Assembly: GCA_947258735.1 (NCBI GenBank)
Contig: CAMYJJ010000189.1
Location: forward strand, 1 to 5,767
Reading direction: 5' to 3'
Origin: Thermodesulfovibrionia bacterium
GTDB taxonomy: Bacteria; Nitrospirota; Thermodesulfovibrionia; UBA6902
Length of the DNA: 5,767 nucleotides
The notes beneath the pieces are model-generated. The model did not search any database and was not told where the DNA came from. It saw nothing but the letters and a program-made list of their open reading frames with translations. Made by a program: the position numbers and the translations under genes. The first letter of the stretch is position 1. Each line of letters starts with the position of its first letter. Shown here piece by piece: positions 1 to 5,149 of the stretch.

Positions 1-1
1 A

Positions 2-619
2 GAAACCATATCTGTTGATGTAAGAATTATTGCTGCTACAAATGTCAATCTTGAAGAAGCCACTGTACAGGGAAAGTTCCGGTCTGACCTGTATTACCGG
101 TTAAACGTATTTCCCATATTGCTTCCTCCGCTGCGTGACAGGAGAGAGGATATCCCGCTGCTGCTCGACTTTTTTCTGCAGGAAAGCAATGAACGGAATG
201 AAAAACATATGAAGCTTTCACAGGAGGCTGTTGAGTTTATGGAACATTACAACTGGCCCGGGAATGTTCGTGAAATGCAGAACCTTGTTGAGAGAATGGT
301 TATTATTACAGATGATGGATGGTGTAAGGTAAGTGATCTGCCGTCTGTAATGCTGGCTGAGCCAGAGATGCAGATCATTAATGAGCATGATGATATAAGA
401 GGAATTGCAGAACATGAAGACGTACGAACTGGATCCGGAGCGCAGACATCATCATTGAAAAATATGGAAAAAGACATTGTGGAATCAGCCATGCAGCGAA
501 ATGGCTGGGTACAGGCCCGTGCTGCACGCGAACTTGGAATCAGTCAGCGGCAGATTGGATACAAAATTAAGAAATACGGTATTGTTCCGCCGGAGCATAT
601 ACATTTTAAGAGCAATTAA
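2..619 (+). CDS. nifA: NifA, sigma-54-dependent nif activator (C-terminal part, 5' truncated by window)
   Basis: The reading frame is open from the left edge, leaving 205 residues; the start, sensory domain and Walker A/B part of the ATPase lie outside. What is seen: the RIIAATN sensor-I strand (fragment residues 8-14), FRSDLYYRLNV (26-36), PPLRDRREDIPLL and the WPGNVRE sensor-II motif (85-91) of the sigma-54 AAA+ domain. A polar, acidic linker of about 35 residues follows, containing a near repeat (EHDDIR / EHEDVR). Last comes a Fis-type helix-turn-helix (about 170-194: VQARAARELGISQRQIGY...KKYGI). The HTH, especially 'GWVQARAAR.LGI..RQIGY.I.KYGI', is characteristic of NifA among sigma-54 activators. 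Known role: ATP-driven opening of RNA polymerase-sigma54 complexes at nif promoters, bound to upstream TGT-N10-ACA sites. The context, convergent with FeMo-co genes, agrees. The cysteines of oxygen-sensing rhizobial NifA proteins are absent from this part. A paralogous enhancer-binding protein is the less likely alternative. Confidence 0.9.
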   Translation, partial: ETISVDVRIIAATNVNLEEATVQGKFRSDLYYRLNVFPILLPPLRDRREDIPLLLDFFLQESNERNEKHMKLSQEAVEFMEHYNWPGNVREMQNLVERMVIITDDGWCKVSDLPSVMLAEPEMQIINEHDDIRGIAEHEDVRTGSGAQTSSLKNMEKDIVESAMQRNGWVQARAARELGISQRQIGYKIKKYGIVPPEHIHFKSN

Positions 620-647
620 TGATCAATTAAGAAAGAGGAACAGAAAA

Positions 648-754
648 TGACGATTGATGAGAAGCGAGTGACGAATGACGAAGTAACGGATGAACTTATA
701 ACGACGATCTTTTTCACTTCGTAGATCGTCAATCGTAATTCGCTATTCGTCATT
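648..754. repeat. Nested inverted repeats filling the nifA/nifV convergent spacer
   Basis: Three perfect inverted pairs are nested around one centre: 650-657 with 729-736 (ACGATTGA/TCAATCGT), 674-682 with 746-754 (AATGACGAA/TTCGTCATT) and 703-710 with 723-730 (GACGATCT/AGATCGTC). The pairs are staggered, so they cannot all form at once. The arms are made of variants of a short word (TGACGAA, TGACGATTGA, GACGAATGACGAA), giving the spacer a low-complexity look. No protein or RNA gene is visible in 620-760. It is probably a degenerate intergenic repeat of a kind scattered in some genomes, and could also separate the two converging transcripts. Dispersal elsewhere in the genome cannot be seen here. 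Confidence 0.6.
703..730. terminator. Possible bidirectional terminator hairpin between nifA and nifV
   Basis: A perfect 8-bp stem (GACGATCT / AGATCGTC) encloses a 12-base loop in the gap between two convergent genes, a usual place for a shared terminator. Neither strand has a clear T-run straight after the stem, so it is not a canonical intrinsic terminator. The call rests mainly on position. Confidence 0.25.
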
Positions 755-760
755 CTCTTT

Positions 761-1861
761 TCATCCTTCATACAGCGCTTTTATCTCCTTATCGAGCAGA
801 GGTCTTCCGAGGAGCTTTGCTTTTTTCCTGAAGGCAACAAAGATCTCTTCCCGTTTCTCAGGAGCTGCATGTACCTTTAATTGAGCCATACGGTTCAAAA
901 AACTCTTTCTCCCGATTTTTGCACCATAGAGAAGCCGCCTCACTGCACCAACGTGTTTCGGATTGTATGGTTCATAGGTTTCGGGTTCGTTTCTCAGGCC
1001 TTGCAGATGTACCCCGGTTTCACAGGTAAATATATTGTCGCCGATAATAGGATGATGCGGATCGATTAGCTTTGAAGCAGCGTCACTCACCAGAGAACAA
1101 AGGGATTTCAACTCCCCGGTCCGGTAGTGTCGTCCGGTCTTCAGTGCAAGAAATCCTGCAATCTCTTCCAGACGGGCATTTCCTGCCCTTTCTCCTAATC
1201 CAAGAACAGTAACATCAGCCCATTCAGCACCATGTTCCAGTGCAGATATGGCATTTGCTGTTGCCATACCAAAGTCGTTATGGGTATGAACACCAATTTC
1301 CAGACCATAGGTATTCAACTTCTCAATAGTATTGATAATTCCTGACGGGGTGGATATGCCGACGGTATCGGCTATCCGGATCCGCTCTGCGCCATGTTCT
1401 GACGCGGCCTGAATTATCTTTTGCAGAAAGGACCGGTCTGCCCGTGTTGCATCTTCCAGGCCCAGTGAAATTTTTTTAAAACCAAGATCCGCAGCACGTG
1501 TAAGAGATTTTATGACAGTCTGCTGTACCCATGTACTGCTTTTGTTGAGCTTCTTTTCTATATGCAGGTCAGAAACAGGGATGGAAAGTGACAGAACATC
1601 CGGCCTGAGCTTAGCGGCATATTCTATATCTTCGTCATTGCAGCGGCACCATAATGAAAAGGATGTTTGAGGCGCTACTAATCTGCTTTCCATTAAAAGA
1701 CTGCACAGATCATCATCAAACCTGGTTGAGATTCCGATCTCAATCTCTTCTATCCCGACCAGTGACAGCGCCCTGACTATTGCAAGTTTCTGATCATAAG
1801 AAAAGTTGACTCCTGCTGTCTGCAATCCTTCTCTTAGCGTTGTGTCGATAATTCCTTTCAT
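761..1861 (-). CDS. nifV: NifV, homocitrate synthase
   Basis: This 366-residue protein condenses acetyl-CoA with 2-oxoglutarate to give R-homocitrate, the organic ligand of FeMo-co; it is cytoplasmic. It is a full-length HMGL-like TIM-barrel enzyme. The N-terminal DTTLREG motif (residues 6-12) supplies the catalytic Arg10 and the acidic metal ligand Glu11. HTHND (192-196) gives the two metal-binding histidines, followed by GMATANA. GLGERAGNARLEE (221-233) is the family signature. The C-terminal part has TGVHLQGL (282-289) and YNPKHVG (299-305), which favour NifV-type homocitrate synthase over isopropylmalate synthase, since the long LeuA regulatory domain is missing. The motif reads REGLQ where the family normally has RDGEQ or REGEQ. 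The ATG at 1861 is preceded by AGAGG (1869-1873) at a 7-base spacing. It lies last in the nif run, 250 bases downstream of the nifX-like gene, across a palindromic spacer. A citramalate synthase is a less likely alternative. Confidence 0.92.
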   Translation of the reverse strand: MKGIIDTTLREGLQTAGVNFSYDQKLAIVRALSLVGIEEIEIGISTRFDDDLCSLLMESRLVAPQTSFSLWCRCNDEDIEYAAKLRPDVLSLSIPVSDLHIEKKLNKSSTWVQQTVIKSLTRAADLGFKKISLGLEDATRADRSFLQKIIQAASEHGAERIRIADTVGISTPSGIINTIEKLNTYGLEIGVHTHNDFGMATANAISALEHGAEWADVTVLGLGERAGNARLEEIAGFLALKTGRHYRTGELKSLCSLVSDAASKLIDPHHPIIGDNIFTCETGVHLQGLRNEPETYEPYNPKHVGAVRRLLYGAKIGRKSFLNRMAQLKVHAAPEKREEIFVAFRKKAKLLGRPLLDKEIKALYEG

Positions 1862-1895
1862 GTTTGTGCCTCTGACTTGTCTTTTATCCTTTCTC

Positions 1896-2025
1896 CCCCC
1901 TTTGATTGTTGTAGGGATGGTGAAGGTTTGACAGCGTTAAAAATTAAAAACTGTTTGAGCGAAGCGAGTTTTTTTAATTTAGCTGGCAGGCCTTCACCAT
2001 CCCGTTTAGCAACAATCACCTGGGG
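1896..2025. repeat. Large palindromic (REP/MITE-like) intergenic element
   Basis: This is a 130-base imperfect palindrome between the nifX-like gene and nifV. From outside in it pairs CCCC (1896-1899) with GGGG (2022-2025), TGATTGTTG (1903-1911) with CAACAATCA (2010-2018), and a perfect 13-base arm GGGATGGTGAAGG (1914-1926) with CCTTCACCATCCC (1991-2003). Inside these is a weaker TGACAGC/GCTGGCA pairing, then an A/T-rich inner stem 1941-1952 with 1967-1980 (two-base bulge). The terminal loop contains the mirror-symmetric GAGCGAAGCGAG (1957-1968). One arm has CTAAAC where the other has TA between the two long stems. It looks like a mobile or dispersed palindromic sequence rather than a gene: the open frames on both strands across it follow from its symmetry. 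No transposase is present in the window. Confidence 0.75.
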
Positions 2026-2036
2026 CGATTTTTCTT

Positions 2037-2070
2037 GGTTCGTTCTTTTGTCCGCACAAAAGAATGAACC
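2037..2070. repeat. 15-bp hairpin with 4-base loop
   Basis: GGTTCGTTCTTTTGT (2037-2051) pairs with ACAAAAGAATGAACC (2056-2070) at 14 of 15 positions around a CCGC loop. It begins 12 bases from the large palindrome and may belong to the same composite repeat. It lies about 40 bases downstream of the nifX-like stop codon on the transcribed strand, so in RNA it could end or attenuate transcription before nifV, or protect the 3' end of the upstream message. After the stem the - strand reads AAGAAAAATCG rather than a T-run, so it is not a standard terminator. Confidence 0.6.
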
Positions 2071-2077
2071 CGTAGTT

Positions 2078-2093
2078 TGGGGGCGGAACCCCA
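2078..2093. repeat. Small GC-rich hairpin just downstream of the nifX-like gene
   Basis: TGGGG (2078-2082) pairs with CCCCA (2089-2093) around a six-base loop, 18 bases beyond the nifX-like stop codon. It is the first of three consecutive structures met by RNA polymerase in this gap. It has no T-run on the - strand. It is short enough to arise by chance, and its proximity to the other hairpins is the main reason to list it. Confidence 0.35.
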
Positions 2094-2111
2094 TTTCAAT
2101 AACTATCATCA

Positions 2112-2423
2112 TTAAAATTTAATCTCTTTGATAACTCCTGAATAGACTACAGGTTGTATCCCGAGTGCTCTAAGGGCATACGCAGGTTCGTTACCGATTT
2201 TTGTAACAAAAATCTTTTCACAACCCCGCAGAACCTCTGCAACCTCACGGAAACGGACCTTATCAAAGGCATGTTCTTTGTGACCGGGTGAATATGGTTC
2301 TACATCCCGTTCTGTAATGAGATCAAATGTCGGTGGAGCTGCGTTATAAATAAATAACTTTTTCGCCCTGCCAAAGTGTTCATTTACGGTCAGACCGTCT
2401 GTTGTTGCAATTGCTATCTTCAT
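2112..2423 (-). CDS. NifB/NifX-family molybdenum-iron cluster-binding protein (NifX-like)
   Basis: This 103-residue cytoplasmic protein consists of a single dinitrogenase iron-molybdenum cofactor domain, the fold shared by NifX, NafY and VnfX and by the C-terminus of NifB. Seen: MKIAIATTDG at the N-terminus, the NEHFGRAKK segment (residues 14-22), and a C-terminal GCEKIFVTKIGNEP...LRALGIQPV block typical of the family. Family members bind NifB-co or FeMo-co precursors and hand them to NifEN or apo-dinitrogenase, and its position directly after nifB supports such a carrier role. It is shorter than classical NifX (about 130-160 residues), so the exact subfamily is open and no symbol is given. 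The start at 2423 is chosen because AAGGAG lies six bases upstream. Longer versions would run into the end of nifB, and the ATG two codons earlier would abut the Shine-Dalgarno with no spacing. The gap to nifB is 29 bases. Confidence 0.85.
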   Translation of the reverse strand: MKIAIATTDGLTVNEHFGRAKKLFIYNAAPPTFDLITERDVEPYSPGHKEHAFDKVRFREVAEVLRGCEKIFVTKIGNEPAYALRALGIQPVVYSGVIKEIKF

Positions 2424-2429
2424 GTTCAT

Positions 2430-2435
2430 CTCCTT
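2430..2435 (-). promoter_or_regulatory. Ribosome binding site deciding the nifX-like start
   Basis: AAGGAG on the - strand ends six bases before the ATG at 2423. It would touch the in-frame ATG at 2429 directly, so the 103-residue start is preferred. Confidence 0.8.
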
Positions 2436-2452
2436 TTTATAAAATAATTTCT

Positions 2453-3739
2453 CTACAAACACCCTCCAGCACTGCCTGCACACTCTTTTTTGCTGGTACA
2501 GGATACCCTGCGGACTTTCATAGCTGACATGTCTGATTCGTTTTCATTAAAAACTGCATCAAGCCCCATTTCGATAAAACCGTTCATGATATGCGGCTGC
2601 ACGCCATGTTTCCTGAGGACTTTTTCCGGTACTTTACCGATGCCGCTTACTAAAATGGCCCTGCAATCCCCAAGTATCCTGGCAAGATGCAGCCACCGTT
2701 TCGGACCGCATCCCCGTTTGGGGGTCTCCCGTTCCTCAACGAGTTCCAGGCCCTTGTCATTGCGCGACCATATCTGAACTTTTTCGGCCTCCCCCAGATG
2801 TTGATTTATAAGGACTCCTTCCAGTGTGGCAACTGCTATGTATGGTCTTCCCTGTACTTCCTTCAAGGGGAGATCCAGTTTCGCAGAGGCAGAGAGACAG
2901 CCCCGCATCTCATCAGTACGGTCCTGTCCAAGCAATCCTACTGCATCGGCACGGCAGCGGGTACAGTGGCGCATCTGGGGAATATATGCTTCTGCCTCTT
3001 TGCGGAGTTCATCCATTTTCTTTTTATCCGGTTCCACGATATCTGCAAAGGGTGTATCAGCATTGGGGAATAAGGCCATACAGTTCAGGAGGTCAACTCC
3101 CAGTTCCTGTATTTTTTTTGCGACCTCAATAACATGGTGTTCGTTAATGCCGGGGATCACAATCGTGTTAATCTTCACGGTAATGCCATGGGCTTTGAGC
3201 TTTTTAATAGCATCCAGTTGACGGGCCAGAAGCAGTTCTGCTGCCTGCACCCCCTTATAGATCACGTTCCCTTCTCTGACCCAGCCGTAGATCTTTTGAC
3301 TGATCTCCGAGTTCACAGCGTTCACGGTTACTGTTACATGGGAGACCCCTATCTGGGCAATCTCATCAACATGGTTAGCCAATGCGAATCCATTGCTGGA
3401 GAGGCAAAGTAATAAATCAGGAAAACGTCCGCGAATGAGGCGCATTGTTTGCAGCGTTTCGTTCGGGTTGGCAAAGGGGTCACCCGGCCCTGCTATGCCG
3501 GCAACGGTTATGCGGGGTTCTTTTTGAAGGACTTTATCAACATAGATCAAAGCCTGATCAGGGGAGAGAATGCTGCTGGTTACCCCGGGTCGCGACTCAT
3601 TCACGCAGTCGTATTTTCTGTTGCAGTAGTTGCACTTTATGTTGCATTTCGGGGCTACCGGCAGGTGTATACGGCCGAACTGCCCTTTTACTTCCGGGTT
3701 AAAACAGGGATGTCTGCTTATATCTTTTTGAGTATTCAT
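2453..3739 (-). CDS. nifB: NifB, radical SAM NifB-co synthase with C-terminal NifX-type domain
   Basis: This 428-residue cytoplasmic enzyme fuses two [4Fe-4S] clusters and inserts the central carbide from S-adenosylmethionine, giving NifB-co, the core of FeMo-co. Residues 10-14 are HPCFN. The radical SAM triad CNIKCNYC (Cys32, Cys36, Cys39) is followed by the NifB-specific YDCVNESRPGVTS (Cys45). GIAGPGDPFANP (81-92) is the SAM-binding strand. CTRCRADAVGLLG (Cys259, Cys262) supplies further cysteines for the substrate clusters. From about residue 298 a NifX/NafY-like domain follows (YIAVATLEGVLINQHLGEA ... GDCRAILVSGIGKVPEKVLRKHGVQP), as in many bacterial NifB proteins. The last 15 residues carry three cysteines (Cys414, Cys420, Cys427), an unusual tail. 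The ATG at 3739 has AAAAGGA seven bases upstream. It lies 48 bases after nifN and 29 before the nifX-like gene, so it is very likely co-transcribed with them. Confidence 0.97.
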   Translation of the reverse strand: MNTQKDISRHPCFNPEVKGQFGRIHLPVAPKCNIKCNYCNRKYDCVNESRPGVTSSILSPDQALIYVDKVLQKEPRITVAGIAGPGDPFANPNETLQTMRLIRGRFPDLLLCLSSNGFALANHVDEIAQIGVSHVTVTVNAVNSEISQKIYGWVREGNVIYKGVQAAELLLARQLDAIKKLKAHGITVKINTIVIPGINEHHVIEVAKKIQELGVDLLNCMALFPNADTPFADIVEPDKKKMDELRKEAEAYIPQMRHCTRCRADAVGLLGQDRTDEMRGCLSASAKLDLPLKEVQGRPYIAVATLEGVLINQHLGEAEKVQIWSRNDKGLELVEERETPKRGCGPKRWLHLARILGDCRAILVSGIGKVPEKVLRKHGVQPHIMNGFIEMGLDAVFNENESDMSAMKVRRVSCTSKKECAGSAGGCL

Positions 3740-3787
3740 TTTTTCATCCTTTTCTGTTGTCAGACTGAATTAATCTACAATCGGCCC

Positions 3788-5149
3788 TTACATATAGCTG
3801 TAGCCGGTCTTTGAGTCATTCTGCTTTTTCTCCAACAGGGCATTGGCAATAGAGTCAAACAGATGCTGGGCTCCCTGATAGCCGATGTGCAGTATCCGCT
3901 GACCGCCTATCCGGTCATGAATTGGAAATCCTACCCTGACGATCGGAATATTTTTCTTTCTTGCCAGGTGGTATCCTTTGCTGTGACCAATGAGGATATC
4001 CGGTTCGAGCTTATCAGCCAGTTTTTCAATTTCGTAAAAATCCATTCCCTCATGAATCTGCGGAGTATCAGAAACCAGACCGTCACAGACACTCTTGATC
4101 GCCTTTTCCAGCTTGCCCGATTTCCCGCCGGAAGCACACAGAACAGGACGCACTCCTATTTCAGCCAGAAAAGAGGTTAAGCCCACGACCAGGTCTTCCT
4201 CGCCGCAGACAATGGCCCGTTTACCAAAAACATATTTATGTCCGTCAGCAAGAGAGTCAATGAGGCGGCCACGCTGGTTTTCATATATTGACGGTGTTCC
4301 CAGGCTGGTGAGGTCATTAAGGGTTTTAAAAAAGCCATCACTCTCTCTCAGACCGATGGGAAAGCCGAGACGGTGATGATCAACACCAAATTTCTCTTTG
4401 AGCAGGAGACCGGCTGAGTCCTTATTATCAATGGTCCAACCGAACTCTATAGCGGCTGCAGCGCTTCCAAGCTTTTTAATATGGTCAATCCCGGTGCCGC
4501 CATGGGGAATTTTTTCATATTCCAACAGAGCCGGACCATCCAGGGTGTCGGATATATCCGGGAGAATGGTAAAAGGAACGTTGTAGTGACTGCTGATCTC
4601 TTTTAAGTATCGGATATCTTCGGAGGACAAAAAGCCCGGAAGTATCGCGATGCTGTGTGACTGTTCCGCAGACTCTTCTGCAAGGGCGCCCACAACCGCC
4701 TTGACCGCTGCATGAAAACCTTCCATGTGAGTGCCGCTGTAGGAAGGTGTTGACACCGGCACAAGGAGCGGTCTGTCCGGATCGTCTTTCGTCATTTCCC
4801 TGTACTCATGGAGCAGCATGGGGAGGTCATCACCTATTGTTTCAGTCAGGCAGGTGCTGGCGATGCCGATAAGCTTCGGATGAAATTTGTCGGTCACATT
4901 TTTGAGTCCTAATTTTAAGTTCGGGCCGCCTCCGAAAATTGCATGTTTTTCACCGAGTGATGACGAGGCGATATCCATAGGTTCATTGAAATGGCTTATG
5001 ATATAACGGCGCATATAGGTTGCACATCCCTGGGAACCGTGCAAAAAGGGAACAGTCCCTTCTATGCCGCGGAACGCAAGAGTTGCCCCCAGGGGTTTGC
5101 AGAGTTTGCAGGCATTGGTTGTTGAGACATAGTTGGGCATTTTAGTCAT
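3788..5149 (-). CDS. nifN: NifN, FeMo-co scaffold subunit (NifEN complex)
   Basis: This 453-residue protein is related to the NifK beta subunit of dinitrogenase. With NifE it forms the tetramer on which NifB-co matures with molybdenum and homocitrate. The N-terminal NACKLCKPLGATLAFRGIEG and HGSQGCATYMRRY blocks, then HFNEPMDIASSS, are NifN-type. Cysteines aligning with the NifK P-cluster ligands are present (Cys17, Cys42, and Cys100 in STCLTETIGDD), which fits the [4Fe-4S] clusters at the E/N interface. Length is normal for NifN. VRVGFPIHDRIGGQR near the C-terminus is also a family block. Three starts compete: GTG at 5152, ATG at 5149 and ATG at 5140. The 5149 ATG sits eight bases from GGAGAG and overlaps the nifE stop by eight bases, so it is chosen; the GTG, five bases from the same site, is nearly as plausible. 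A vanadium or iron-only paralogue (VnfN) is possible but nothing points to it. Confidence 0.95.
   Translation of the reverse strand: MTKMPNYVSTTNACKLCKPLGATLAFRGIEGTVPFLHGSQGCATYMRRYIISHFNEPMDIASSSLGEKHAIFGGGPNLKLGLKNVTDKFHPKLIGIASTCLTETIGDDLPMLLHEYREMTKDDPDRPLLVPVSTPSYSGTHMEGFHAAVKAVVGALAEESAEQSHSIAILPGFLSSEDIRYLKEISSHYNVPFTILPDISDTLDGPALLEYEKIPHGGTGIDHIKKLGSAAAAIEFGWTIDNKDSAGLLLKEKFGVDHHRLGFPIGLRESDGFFKTLNDLTSLGTPSIYENQRGRLIDSLADGHKYVFGKRAIVCGEEDLVVGLTSFLAEIGVRPVLCASGGKSGKLEKAIKSVCDGLVSDTPQIHEGMDFYEIEKLADKLEPDILIGHSKGYHLARKKNIPIVRVGFPIHDRIGGQRILHIGYQGAQHLFDSIANALLEKKQNDSKTGYSYM

Noticed and set aside
1896..2025. CRISPR-like or structured-RNA (riboswitch) interpretation of the palindrome
   Set aside because: There are no regularly spaced direct repeats, and the two-fold symmetry over the full length fits a palindromic repeat better than a ligand-binding RNA.
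1858..2112. 84-codon frame on the - strand as a real gene
   Set aside because: It consists almost wholly of palindromic repeat, has a weak ribosome binding site, resembles no family I know and is mirrored by an open frame on the other strand. It is kept as a finding only.
1877..2122. 81-codon frame on the + strand
   Set aside because: It is the symmetric partner of the - strand frame through the palindrome. Both contain a DGEGL peptide because of the inverted repeat, which marks them as by-products.
2424..2483. 20-residue N-terminal extension of the nifX-like protein
   Set aside because: It would overlap the end of nifB, and the family domain starts at MKIAIATTDG, which has a well-placed ribosome binding site.
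2687..3221. Several overlapping + strand frames of 100-131 codons
   Set aside because: They are antisense shadows of nifB. Three overlapping frames on one strand cannot all be coding and none resembles a known family.
3449..3814. 121-codon + strand frame with a hydrophobic stretch
   Set aside because: It lies antisense to the N-terminus of nifB, whose radical SAM motifs are unmistakable. There is no independent coding evidence.
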